From QHXW01 sp035280425 (lineage in GTDB: Bacteria > Acidobacteriota > Terriglobia > Bryobacterales > Bryobacteraceae): 64,000 nt of DNA. Position 1 is the first letter of the stretch; the number at the start of each line of letters is the position of its first letter. Where the stretch lies: contig DATEFW010000044.1 of assembly GCA_035280425.1 (NCBI GenBank), positions 62,001 through 126,000 of the forward strand, read 5' to 3'. Shown one piece after another: positions 14,910 through 22,939 of this stretch. Made by a program: the position numbers and the translations under genes. The notes below the pieces were generated by a model. The model did no database searches. It saw only the letters and a list, made by a program, of their open reading frames with translations, and was not told where the DNA came from.

Positions 14910-15569
14910 TCAGAACACCCGGCGCTTCAATCTCTCTATGTTGAATTTGGCCGTGTCGGCGACGGCCATCACGGCCATGACGCCGGCTTGCACGGGATCG
15001 GTGACCACGAGGTCTGCGGCTTCGGGAACGCTGCCGGCCATGTTGAGGCTGATGACAAGAAGCCCGGATTGCCGGACCTGGCGCACGGCCTGCTCGATTT
15101 CGCCCCCCATCAGCGCGCCGGCGAGCACCAATGCTTTCGCACGGGGCAGGCGGGCGACGGCGCGCACGGCATCGGCCAGGGGCTGCTCGCCGACCAGGGG
15201 AATCGTATCCACCGAGATGTGCTCGCCGCGGATGTTGTGGCGGTCGGCTTCGGAGATGGCGCCGATCGCCACCTGCCCGACCTGCGCGCCTCCGCCGATG
15301 ATGATAATGCGCTTGCCGTAAATGCGCTGGAGCGATTTGACGGCCTCGACGCTTTTCACGATGGGCAGCGCGCGCAGATCGCGCTCGAGCTCGGCGACCG
15401 CGGTGGGCAGCGCGATTTCAAAATAAATGCGGGCGTCGCGCTCGCTGTTCTCGAGAATTTCGACGGATGTGATATCGCCCTGGTGCTCGGCAATCACGCC
15501 GGTCAACCGGTGCAGAACGCCCAGGCCGGCGTGGGCATGAACCATCAGGCCGATGGCTTCGGCGCTCAT
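14910..15569 (-). CDS. ACT-domain protein (DUF5612-like)
   Basis: A 219-residue cytoplasmic protein. Residues 1-70 form an ACT domain (GLMVHAHAGLGVLHRLTGVI, then GDITSVEIL), the usual sensor of amino acids and similar ligands. The rest (YGKRIIIIGGGAQVGQVAIG, IRGEHISVDTIPLVGE, KALVLAGALMGGEIEQAV) resembles the Rossmann-like part found with ACT in archaeal DUF5612 proteins. Its ATG overlaps the stop of the potassium-channel gene by four bases (ATGA at 15566-15569), so the two are translated together, and the ACT protein may tune the channel. Confidence 0.75.
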   Translation of the reverse strand: MSAEAIGLMVHAHAGLGVLHRLTGVIAEHQGDITSVEILENSERDARIYFEIALPTAVAELERDLRALPIVKSVEAVKSLQRIYGKRIIIIGGGAQVGQVAIGAISEADRHNIRGEHISVDTIPLVGEQPLADAVRAVARLPRAKALVLAGALMGGEIEQAVRQVRQSGLLVISLNMAGSVPEAADLVVTDPVQAGVMAVMAVADTAKFNIERLKRRVF

Positions 15570-16579
15570 GCGCGGGGCACTCCGGAAATATGATCTTCGA
15601 AAATATGCAGATTGCCCGGCTCGCCCATGACGATCAGGTGATCGCCGGCGGCGATCATGGTTTCGGCCGGGGGATTGAACAGCATGCGGCCGTCGGCTTT
15701 GCGAATGGCGAGCACGATCACGCCGAGATCGCGGCGGATCTGCGACTGGCCGAGCGACCGCGCGACAAACTCGCTCTCTTCCGGCACGCGCACCTGCTCG
15801 ATATTGACGTCGAGCCCCAGGCTTTTGGTGGCGACATCGAAGAACTGAAAGACATGCGGCCGGAGCACGGCCTGCGCCAGCCGGAAACCCGCCGTGGTGT
15901 AGGGTGCGAAGACGGCGTCGGCGCCTGCGCGGCGCAGCTTCTCTTCAGCTTCCTCTTCGCCCGCACGGGTGGCCACGTAAAGCTTGAGGTTCAGATTCTT
16001 TGCCGAGAGAATCACGAACAGATTGTCGGCGTCGGTAGCCAGCGCCGAGATCAGGCCGCGGGCGCGCTCGACGCCGACGGCGCGCAACGTCTCATCGCGG
16101 GTCGAGTCCGCTGCCACGGCGAGCAGTCCGGCCTGCATGGCTTTTTCGGTGCGCTCCGGGTCCCGGTCCACCACGACGAAGGGCACGTGCGAGCGTTGCA
16201 GCTCGCTCGCGGCGTTGCGTCCCACGCGCCCGTAGCCGCAGATGATGAAATGATTTTCCAGCTTGTCGATCATGCGCCTGGTCCGCCGTTTTCCAAAATA
16301 TTCTCCCAATTCCAGCTCGATGATGCTTTGGGTCATGGCGCCGATGGCGAAAAATATGGTTGTGACGCCGAAAAAGATGAGAAACGAATTGAAGATTCTG
16401 CCGGCGTGGCTCAGAGGATGGATTTCGGAATAGCCTACGGTAGAGACGGTGATTACGGTCATATAGAAGGCGTCGAATACGGGGTAGCCTTCAATGAGCG
16501 TGAAACCCACGGTGCCCAGCAGGATGGTGAGCGCGATCAGGCTCGCAATGAACACGAGGCGGCGCAGCAGCAGCTTCAT
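15566..16579 (-). CDS. Potassium channel with cytoplasmic RCK (TrkA-N/TrkA-C) domains
   Basis: A 337-residue two-transmembrane channel. The first helix covers ~10-30, the pore loop carries the selectivity filter TVGY (47-50, in VSTVGYSEIHP), and the second helix covers ~62-82. The cytoplasmic part has a nucleotide-binding TrkA-N domain with CGYGRVGRNAASEL (from 114), VVDRDPERTEKA, and a C-terminal TrkA-C domain ending near VMGEPGNLHIFEDH. It conducts K+ under control of ligands bound to RCK. It heads a two-gene unit with the ACT protein. Confidence 0.92.
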   Translation of the reverse strand: MKLLLRRLVFIASLIALTILLGTVGFTLIEGYPVFDAFYMTVITVSTVGYSEIHPLSHAGRIFNSFLIFFGVTTIFFAIGAMTQSIIELELGEYFGKRRTRRMIDKLENHFIICGYGRVGRNAASELQRSHVPFVVVDRDPERTEKAMQAGLLAVAADSTRDETLRAVGVERARGLISALATDADNLFVILSAKNLNLKLYVATRAGEEEAEEKLRRAGADAVFAPYTTAGFRLAQAVLRPHVFQFFDVATKSLGLDVNIEQVRVPEESEFVARSLGQSQIRRDLGVIVLAIRKADGRMLFNPPAETMIAAGDHLIVMGEPGNLHIFEDHISGVPRA

Positions 16580-16604
16580 CGGTTCTCATTAGGGTAGGAC
16601 ACGC

Positions 16605-16630
16605 GCGCGGGACTGTCCAGTTGCTAGGAT
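16605..16630 (+). repeat. Direct repeat of a promoter-like segment, left copy
   Basis: GCGCGGGACTGTCCA (16605-16619) followed by GTTGCTAGGAT. The same 15-mer occurs at 17048-17062, and GTTGCTATGAT follows there after six extra bases. TAGGAT/TATGAT are -10-like. The copies flank the DUF433/DUF5615 module, so this one now serves as its upstream region. Confidence 0.7.
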
Positions 16631-16636
16631 GAATTC

Positions 16637-16867
16637 ATGGCATGGCCGGAGCGGATTACAGCCGATCCAGAAATTCTTGCAGGTAAGGCTGTGATTTGCG
16701 GGACTCGCATCGCGGTGGAACTCATCCTTGAGCTGCTAGCGGCCGGCCAATCCCAGAGCGAAATCGTGGCAAGCTATCCGGGGCTGACCACGGAAGATAT
16801 TCTGGTATGCCTTTCCTACGCGAGTTATCTCGCGCACGAACACAGAACCTATCCGATTCCAGCCTGA
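16637..16867 (+). CDS. DUF433 antitoxin-like protein
   Basis: A 76-residue protein with the DUF433 pattern: ITADPEILAGKAVICGTRIA, VELILELLAAGQSQSEIVAS and YPGLTTEDILVCLSYAS. DUF433 proteins are small helix-turn-helix antitoxins (VapB45-like), usually followed by a DUF5615/PIN-like toxin. Here the next frame starts one codon step later at 16868, the normal arrangement, but the toxin is broken. The antitoxin itself looks intact. Confidence 0.85.
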   Translation: MAWPERITADPEILAGKAVICGTRIAVELILELLAAGQSQSEIVASYPGLTTEDILVCLSYASYLAHEHRTYPIPA

Positions 16868-17015
16868 ATGAAAATTCTGGCGGGCGTTTCCGGCAATCCC
16901 ACGGAATTTAGAACCTCTCGTAGACGCTATGCTGCGGGCCGGCTACCCGTGGGCCGGGCACGTTGCCATTATTTCCAGTTCCGGTATCGAAATGATTCCG
17001 ACGGCGCGAAATTAA
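16868..17015 (+). pseudogene. Broken DUF5615-like toxin gene
   Basis: The ATG directly follows the DUF433 stop. The frame opens MKILAGVSGNPTEF, the type of start seen in DUF5615 toxins. Removing one base (A16910) restores a coherent continuation, EPLVDAMLRAGYPW then AGHVAIISSSGIEMIPTARN, and a stop at 17013-17015. Even so, the result is only ~49 residues, whereas family members are about twice as long, so an internal segment carrying the acidic residues has also gone. It is a frameshifted and deleted toxin, with an intact partner left behind. Confidence 0.6.
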
Positions 17016-17047
17016 AAGGTTAGATAACAAGATTAGCGTCAATCTGG

Positions 17048-17080
17048 GCGCGGGACTGTCCACTGGGAGTTGCTATGATC
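17048..17080 (+). repeat. Direct repeat of a promoter-like segment, right copy
   Basis: GCGCGGGACTGTCCA (17048-17062), CTGGGA, then GTTGCTATGATC. It precedes the epimerase gene at 17086 and is probably its promoter (TATGAT as -10), though the ATG would then lie very close to the transcription start. The left copy at 16605 marks the other end of the inserted toxin-antitoxin module. Confidence 0.65.
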
Positions 17081-17085
17081 GTTGC

Positions 17086-18009
17086 ATGACCAGGAGAGAG
17101 GTGCTGGCGGCCGGGCTCAGCGCCGCTTCCGTTCTCGCTGCGAAACACCACAACATTGATAAATCGCATATCAGCGCCATTACGGACGAGATCGGGCGCA
17201 CGCCGGCTGAATCCATCGCGTTCACCAGAGAGTTCGGATTGCAATGGGTGGAGCTGCGCTCGGTGCCGGGCGGGCACCAGGAATACGCGTTTATGCCGGA
17301 GCCGGACCTCAAGGCGGCTGCGGCGGAATTCGCCGCCAACCGGCTGCGCGTTTCCTTCATGAATAGCTCGATGCTGAAATACGCCTGGCCGGCCAGCGGC
17401 GCGGTCCGGCGGCCGAACGAAACCACGGACCATCATGCGGAGCGGCTGGCGCGCGGCGCGCAGCGTTTCGAGCGGCACATGGACGAGCTGGATCAAGCGC
17501 TTCGCGCCTGCCAGATCCTGGGCTGCGATAAATTGCGCGTGTTTACCGGCTCGCGCGTGGCCCAGCCGCGCTCGATGTACCCGCGAGTCGCGGAGGTGCT
17601 CGGCGAGATGGCGGTGGTGGCGGAACAAGCGAAGGTCCACCTGCTGGTTGAAAACGAGCCGTCCTGCAATGTGGCCACCTGCGCGGAGCTGGCGGCCCTG
17701 CTCGAGATTCTTCCGTCGAAATGGATCGGCTTCAACTGGGACCCGCAGAACGCGTTCGGGTCCGGCGAAGCGCCGTTTCCGGAAGGTTACGCACTGCTGC
17801 CCAAGAACCGGATGGAAAACGTGCAGATCAAGGCCAAAGGCGTGCTGGAAGGGCCGGAGCGGCTGGATTGGAAATCCATCCTGCGCGCGCTCGATCGCGA
17901 CGGCTACCGCGGCGAGATTGGTCTGGAGACCCACATCTTCGACGGCACGCTGATTGCCGCGGCACACGCGTCCATGCGCGAAATTCTGCACATCGTCGGG
18001 GAGCTGTAA
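17086..18009 (+). CDS. Sugar phosphate isomerase/epimerase family protein, exported
   Basis: A 307-residue TIM-barrel protein of the xylose-isomerase-like/AP-endonuclease-2 fold. It opens with a Tat-like leader, MTRREVLAAGLSAASVLAA. Barrel motifs include QWVELRSVPGG, LLVENEPSCNVAT, GFNWDPQNAF and EIGLETHIFDGT, which supply the Glu/Asp/His metal ligands. Substrates in this family are sugars or inositols; the exact one is not visible. It is the first gene of an overlapping four-gene unit running to 20581. Confidence 0.82.
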   Translation: MTRREVLAAGLSAASVLAAKHHNIDKSHISAITDEIGRTPAESIAFTREFGLQWVELRSVPGGHQEYAFMPEPDLKAAAAEFAANRLRVSFMNSSMLKYAWPASGAVRRPNETTDHHAERLARGAQRFERHMDELDQALRACQILGCDKLRVFTGSRVAQPRSMYPRVAEVLGEMAVVAEQAKVHLLVENEPSCNVATCAELAALLEILPSKWIGFNWDPQNAFGSGEAPFPEGYALLPKNRMENVQIKAKGVLEGPERLDWKSILRALDRDGYRGEIGLETHIFDGTLIAAAHASMREILHIVGEL

Positions 18010-18010
18010 T

Positions 18011-18514
18011 ATTCGCCAGTATCTAAATCAACGTTTTCTGACGGCGCTCGGCGCGGGTCTGGTCGCGGTTGCCATTCTGGTGGGCTGGATCCTATACATG
18101 CAGCGCGGCGCGTACGTCCATCCTGAAGGCAAGGTTCTCAAGGTGCGGACCGCGGCTCTGGATGAATACAGCTCGATTGCGGTGATCGATTTCCGCCTGG
18201 TAAACGATTCCGACGTGCGGCTGGAGGTGCGCGATGTCACCGTCACGTATGAAGACCGGAGCGGCAAAGTGGCCGACGGGATGATCGTTGCCGAGATGGA
18301 CGCGAAGAAGCTGTTCCAGTATTACCCGGTGCTCGGTCAGAAGTACAACAACACGCTGGTGGCGCGCGACCGCATCGATCCCCGGCAGACCATGGACCGG
18401 ATGATCGCGGCGCGTTTCGAGATGCCGCTCGCGCAGCTCGAGGCGCGCAAGACACTGACGGTGCGGATCACGGATGTCGATCATCACGCCCTGGAGTTCT
18501 CGGAGTCGCGATGA
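18011..18514 (+). CDS. Small membrane-anchored hypothetical protein
   Basis: A 167-residue protein with an N-terminal membrane anchor (LTALGAGLVAVAILVGWILY) and an extracytoplasmic beta-rich domain (LDEYSSIAVIDFRLVNDSDV, VTVTYEDRSGK, LTVRITDVDHH), likely immunoglobulin-like. The start is uncertain. An in-frame ATG at 17954 would overlap the epimerase by 56 bases, while the position expected from the GGGGAG ribosome site (17998-18003) carries ATT at 18011. I annotate the ATT as the more likely start. The 3' end overlaps the next ATG by four bases (ATGA). Confidence 0.6.
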   Translation: MRQYLNQRFLTALGAGLVAVAILVGWILYMQRGAYVHPEGKVLKVRTAALDEYSSIAVIDFRLVNDSDVRLEVRDVTVTYEDRSGKVADGMIVAEMDAKKLFQYYPVLGQKYNNTLVARDRIDPRQTMDRMIAARFEMPLAQLEARKTLTVRITDVDHHALEFSESR

Positions 18515-19710
18515 TAGCGGCGTGGGGTTTTGTGGCACTGGCGGCGGCTGCGGCTTCCGGCGTTCCATTGCCTTCCGGGACCGAACTGCACGTTCGGCTC
18601 AACACCAAACTCGCCAGCAATGCTTCGAAAGCCAAAGAACCGTTTGAGGCTATGGTGATCGTTCCGGTGATTTCGGGCGGTCAGATCGTTGTACCTGGAG
18701 GAGCCAAGCTGGATGGGGTGGTCCACGACATACGCGCGGCCGCCGCGGGCCAGCAGGCGCTCCTCGATCTCAGGTTTACAGACCTTGTGATCGGCCAGGC
18801 GAAACTTCCGCTTGCCGCCCAAGTCTCCGACGTCGATAATGCGCGGGAAATAATCGACAGCAGCGGCAAGATCCTTGGCATTGTCACGTCGGAAACGATT
18901 TCGGGACGCATCGATCAGGGAATCGCTAAAGTTCAGGAGAAATACTCCGGTCTGGCCGAAGTCCTCCAGGCTGCCAAGGGTGCTTTTGTGAAAGCAGCCG
19001 CGGGCGATATCGACTTCGAGCCGGGCGTGGAGCTGACGCTTAAGCTGACGGCGCCGCTCAAGATTCCGCAAGAGGCGATCTCCAAGATCGAGGGCCCGAA
19101 GCTTGCGCCGGTGACGGATGAAGCCGCGCTGGTCGCGATGGTGAACGGTCAGCCGTTTCAGACGATGGCGGAGCAGCCGCGCAAACCGTCGGATGTAACC
19201 AACGTGATGTATATCGGTACGGAAGCTCAGCTGACCGCGGCGTTTCAGGCCGCAGGCTGGTCGACCGCTGCGGCGCTGGATGCGAAGAGCAAGATGGAAA
19301 CCGCGCGCGCCATCATCGAAGACCGGGGTTACAAAGAAGCGCCGGTTTCGATTCTGCTGCTCGAAGACCGGCCGCCCGACCTGGTTTTTCAAAAGCAGAA
19401 CGACACGTTCGCCCAGCGCCATCACTTGCGAATCTGGCGGCGGCCCGTCACTTTTGATGGAAAGCCCGTATGGGTGTGCAGCGCAACGCACGACACGGGC
19501 ATCGATTTTTCCGAGCAGAATCGCACGTTCATTCACAAGATCGACCCTGACATCGATAAGGAGCGCGCCAAGGTGGTGAACGACCTGCTGCTTACCGGCC
19601 AGGTGAAGTCGCTGGAGCTGGTCGAGCGGCCGCAAGTTCCCAAGCACAGCCAGAACGCCACAGGAGATAATCTCGACACCGATGCCGCCATGGCGGTGGT
19701 TATTTTTTGA
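18511..19710 (+). CDS. Secreted LssY C-terminal-domain protein
   Basis: A 399-residue protein with a signal peptide (MIAAWGFVALAAAAASG). Residues ~20-75 form a beta domain (PSGTELHVRLNTKLASNASK, GGQIVVPGGAKLDGVV) as in exported conjugation-like stabilising domains. The C-terminal ~180 residues match the LssY_C family: NVMYIGTEAQLTAAFQAAGW, HHLRIWRRPV, TFIHKIDPDIDKERAKV, ending DTDAAMAVVIF. LssY was first named near a type I secretion system in Legionella; its role is unknown. It is translationally coupled to the gene before and overlaps the hydrolase gene after by 29 bases. Confidence 0.78.
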   Translation: MIAAWGFVALAAAAASGVPLPSGTELHVRLNTKLASNASKAKEPFEAMVIVPVISGGQIVVPGGAKLDGVVHDIRAAAAGQQALLDLRFTDLVIGQAKLPLAAQVSDVDNAREIIDSSGKILGIVTSETISGRIDQGIAKVQEKYSGLAEVLQAAKGAFVKAAAGDIDFEPGVELTLKLTAPLKIPQEAISKIEGPKLAPVTDEAALVAMVNGQPFQTMAEQPRKPSDVTNVMYIGTEAQLTAAFQAAGWSTAAALDAKSKMETARAIIEDRGYKEAPVSILLLEDRPPDLVFQKQNDTFAQRHHLRIWRRPVTFDGKPVWVCSATHDTGIDFSEQNRTFIHKIDPDIDKERAKVVNDLLLTGQVKSLELVERPQVPKHSQNATGDNLDTDAAMAVVIF

Positions 19711-20581
19711 TCGTCGCGCGATCGCCCCGGGTATTTTGGCGGCCGCGTTGATTGTGGCGATCGGGTGCAAATCCATGGGGCGCGATATTCTGGACAGGCC
19801 CGCACCGCCTGCCGACGCGCGTTTGCACTACGGGCCCGATCCGTTCGAGTTCGGGGATCTGCGCGTGCCGAAAGACGCGGGGCCGCATAAAGTCGCGATC
19901 GTGATTCATGGCGGCTTCTGGCGCGCGAAATACAACCTGGAGCACATCGGCCATCTGTGCGAAGCGCTGCGGCGCGCGGGAATTGCGACGTGGAGCCTGG
20001 AATACCGGCGGGTGGGCAATCCCGGCGGCGGCTGGCCCGGCACGTTTCAGGATGTCTCAATGGGCGCGGACTACTTGCGCGAGATTGCGCCCAAATATCA
20101 TCTGGATCTCACGAAAGTTGTCGCGGTGGGGCACTCGGCGGGCGGGCAACTGGCGATTTGGCTGGCGGCCCGGCAGAAGATCCCGGCGGGCGACCCGTTG
20201 TGGAGCGCGAATCCGCTGAAGCTGCGCGGCGCGGTTGCGCTGGCCGGAGTGGTCGATCTGCGGCTCGCGTGGAAACTGCATTTGGGAAATGGCGCTGTGG
20301 AACAACTGATGGGCGGGCCTCCGGATAAGCTGGCTGCGCGTTATCGGACGGCTTCCCCGGTGGAGCTTATGCCGATCGGTGTTCGGGTGCGCCTCGTGCA
20401 TGGAACGGACGATTCCGTTGTGCCGATCCAGATGTCGAACGAATATCAAAAGGCGGCGGGCCGCGCGGGAGATGATGCGCGCATGATCGTGCTGGGCGGG
20501 GCGGATCATTTCGCGGTTATCGATCCGCGATCCATCCACTGGCCTGCGGTCGAGAGCGCGATCCAGAGCCTGCTCGAATAG
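19682..20581 (+). CDS. Alpha/beta hydrolase, BD-FAE/kynurenine formamidase-like
   Basis: A 299-residue protein with an N-terminal lipoprotein-like or anchor segment (PGILAAALIVAIGCKS). It has the oxyanion motif HGGFW (76-80), the nucleophile elbow GHSAGG (150-155, Ser152), the acid in VHGTDDSVVP and the His in LGGADHFAV, so a complete catalytic triad. This pattern fits carboxylesterases of the hormone-sensitive-lipase-like or formamidase group. It is the last gene of the overlapping unit that begins at 17086. The start codon overlaps the end of the LssY-C gene. Confidence 0.85.
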   Translation: MPPWRWLFFDRRAIAPGILAAALIVAIGCKSMGRDILDRPAPPADARLHYGPDPFEFGDLRVPKDAGPHKVAIVIHGGFWRAKYNLEHIGHLCEALRRAGIATWSLEYRRVGNPGGGWPGTFQDVSMGADYLREIAPKYHLDLTKVVAVGHSAGGQLAIWLAARQKIPAGDPLWSANPLKLRGAVALAGVVDLRLAWKLHLGNGAVEQLMGGPPDKLAARYRTASPVELMPIGVRVRLVHGTDDSVVPIQMSNEYQKAAGRAGDDARMIVLGGADHFAVIDPRSIHWPAVESAIQSLLE

Positions 20582-20587
20582 GCAGCG

Positions 20588-21505
20588 TTACACTTCGATG
20601 CGCAGCTTCAGCCGTTGGGCGATGGCGCGGATGCGATCGAGCGATTTTTGATAATCGCGCACGATCGTCTTGCTCATGCCGAGGTCGAGGCCCAGGTACC
20701 CTTCGTAATTCATCGTTTTCAAGACACGGAAAAATTCCAGCCAGTCGATTGCGCCGTCGCCGATCGGCAGATGATCCGTCGACACCGGGGCGTTATCGGA
20801 AATGTGGATGTTCGCAAACCGTCCTTTGAGCTTGGCCAGCGCCAGCGCCACATTCTCGCGTTGCGCGGAAAAGTGCCCGGTATCGAAGTTCGCCTGGAAA
20901 TTCGGCCGGCCGACGTATTCGATCAGCCGGAGCAGGGAATCGACCGAACAGATCACCTCGCCTACGCGCGGCTCCATGATGACGGTTTTTCCGTAGCCGG
21001 CGGCGATATCCGCGCATTCGCGGCAGGAGGCGGCCAGAGCATCCCAGACGTTCTGCCATTCGAAGCCGGCGGGGATGCGCACGCGCGTCTGGCCGGCGAA
21101 TTTGTAGCCGCCTTTGCCACCCAATTGATAGGGCCTGGCGCTCAAATAGCGCACCGGAGGCGCGTAGCTGGCCAGATGCAACGTTTCGGAACCGAAAAAT
21201 TCTCCGAGTTCCGCACCGATGCGAAAACGGTCGAGCGCCTGCGAGCGCTTGGCGGGGTCGAGCGAAACCAGTTGGGGATCGACCACGCAGAAATTATGGA
21301 CATGCAGCCCGGAATCGGCCAGCGCGGCTGCCACAGTTTTGCGGTGCGCGTACATGGCACGCAAATGCGCCTGGCCCAAGCCCTCCATTTCAAGAAAGTG
21401 AAATCCGAGCTTGCGGATCTTCGGCAGCGCCGCCAGCACGTCCGGCACGCTGTGCGGATAGCCGTATTGAAAAATCACGTAGAGGTAAGTAATGCTGATG
21501 CGCAT
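20588..21505 (-). CDS. Sugar phosphate isomerase/epimerase family protein
   Basis: A TIM-barrel protein of ~305 residues starting at ATG 21505 (MRISITYLYVIFQYGYPHSV); an upstream in-frame ATG at 21526 adds seven residues. Unlike the other two epimerase-like genes in the window it has no export leader and should be cytoplasmic. Metal and substrate residues are in GFHFLEMEGLGQ, KTVIMEPRVGEVI, FQANFDTGHFSAQ and FANIHISDNAP. It converges with the hydrolase gene, six bases away. The substrate is not identifiable. Confidence 0.85.
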   Translation of the reverse strand: MRISITYLYVIFQYGYPHSVPDVLAALPKIRKLGFHFLEMEGLGQAHLRAMYAHRKTVAAALADSGLHVHNFCVVDPQLVSLDPAKRSQALDRFRIGAELGEFFGSETLHLASYAPPVRYLSARPYQLGGKGGYKFAGQTRVRIPAGFEWQNVWDALAASCRECADIAAGYGKTVIMEPRVGEVICSVDSLLRLIEYVGRPNFQANFDTGHFSAQRENVALALAKLKGRFANIHISDNAPVSTDHLPIGDGAIDWLEFFRVLKTMNYEGYLGLDLGMSKTIVRDYQKSLDRIRAIAQRLKLRIEV

Positions 21506-21568
21506 GGCGGGCAAGCGAACGCCCATTGTGCACGAACGCGCAGGCGGCGCGCAAGAAGGCGGAAGCGT

Positions 21569-22720
21569 TTAGGCGGGCTTGGCGAACGTAATCTTCAGAC
21601 GCCAGTTCTTGATCCGGACCAGGTTGCCGAAGGCGACCCGCATGGGCGCATGGGTGCGCGGCTCGGCGGGCTGGTTTGCGGCTTCTTCGCCCGCGGGAAT
21701 TCCGGCCGGGGCGACCGGCGAAAGCGCCGAGGAAAAGCCTGCAGGCTGCGCGGGTGCGGTGTTCTGCTGGGAATGCAAGGCAAGCGCCGGCGGGAGCATC
21801 TGGGCGGCCAAAGCGGGCGCAGGAGCGGGACTGGCCGCAGGAATCGCGTTCAGCGCGACCGCCGGCGCTACTTCGGGGTCAGGCTGGATCACGGCGATCG
21901 GACCGTTGAGCTCCATCGCCTCGCGTGAGGCATTGAAACCGGGCTCGGCGACTGCAAACGCGAAGGCGATTTCTCCGCAAGCCACCGGACTGCTGGCAAG
22001 CTGCACGGAATTCAGCGGTAGCTCCGCGGCTTCGGCGACGGGGAGTATGCCCGCTGCGGATTCGAGTGATGCACGGAAGGCCGGAATTGCAAGCGCGCCG
22101 CGCAGGGCCGTGGGTCCATCGGCATGTTTAAGGACCTGGCTATCGGCGGAAACGGCGACTTCCGCTACCGGTGCGATCTCGAGTGCAGCCGGCTCGCCCG
22201 CCGGCCGTTCCATCTGCGCCAGATGCGGCGGCGCGAACGCGAGCGGGACGACGATTCCGTGTGAACACGCTCCGGCCATGGCGAGCGGTTCGATCAGCAT
22301 CGCCGGGCGCTCTTCGGTAACAACGGCAGCCGCGAGAGGTGTGCTGTGTGCCGGAATCTCGAGCGCGCTCGCTGCAAACCCATACTGCGGAGCGCTGATC
22401 CAGGCTTCCAAGCCGCCCGCCGGCGTCACCTGAGTTTTGGTGAAATCCGCAACGCGTGGATCAGCAGGCAGCGGGAGAGCTTTCACATCCACCACTTCCT
22501 GCGCCACGTGCGTTTCGGCATCGGTGACGATGTCGATCACGATGGGCGGAGCAGCCGTATCATCCGTTTCCGCTGCAGGCGGCAGAACGGCATCCGGGAG
22601 ACTGTTGACCGCTTTGCGAAACGACGAGAAATACTTCTCCCGGTGTTCGCGACAACAGAAGTCTTCGTCGAACAGTCCTCGGAACGCTTTCAGTTCTGCT
22701 TCACAGTAAAGACACTGCAC
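21569..22720 (-). CDS. N-terminal zinc-finger protein with Ala/Pro-rich tail
   Basis: A 383-residue protein of unknown function. The first ~35 residues form a small zinc site, CLYCEAELKAFRG and FCCREHREKYF (Cys3, Cys6, then Cys and His). The following ~330 residues are of low complexity, rich in Ala, Pro, Glu and Val, and are probably disordered. The last 40 residues become ordered and basic (MRVAFGNLVRIKNWRLKITF). A tethered DNA- or protein-binding head is possible. The strand is supported by the coherent zinc motif at the start. Confidence 0.6.
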   Translation of the reverse strand: MQCLYCEAELKAFRGLFDEDFCCREHREKYFSSFRKAVNSLPDAVLPPAAETDDTAAPPIVIDIVTDAETHVAQEVVDVKALPLPADPRVADFTKTQVTPAGGLEAWISAPQYGFAASALEIPAHSTPLAAAVVTEERPAMLIEPLAMAGACSHGIVVPLAFAPPHLAQMERPAGEPAALEIAPVAEVAVSADSQVLKHADGPTALRGALAIPAFRASLESAAGILPVAEAAELPLNSVQLASSPVACGEIAFAFAVAEPGFNASREAMELNGPIAVIQPDPEVAPAVALNAIPAASPAPAPALAAQMLPPALALHSQQNTAPAQPAGFSSALSPVAPAGIPAGEEAANQPAEPRTHAPMRVAFGNLVRIKNWRLKITFAKPA

Positions 22721-22939
22721 GGGTGCTGGCCTGCCTCCGACGCAACTCCATTATATCGCCGAATTGTTCTTTATTTTCAGCTATTTTGGCGTAAATATTT
22801 GCTAATTCCCGTCTAATTTCGATAGAAAGCGAAGAACGTCTAACGAAGGATAGGCCGGCGGCGGCGGGTGCCCAAAGGCGCGTGGATCAGCTATATTGAA
22901 GTGGCTTCATCCCGAACAGATATTCACAGGAGAACTCAC

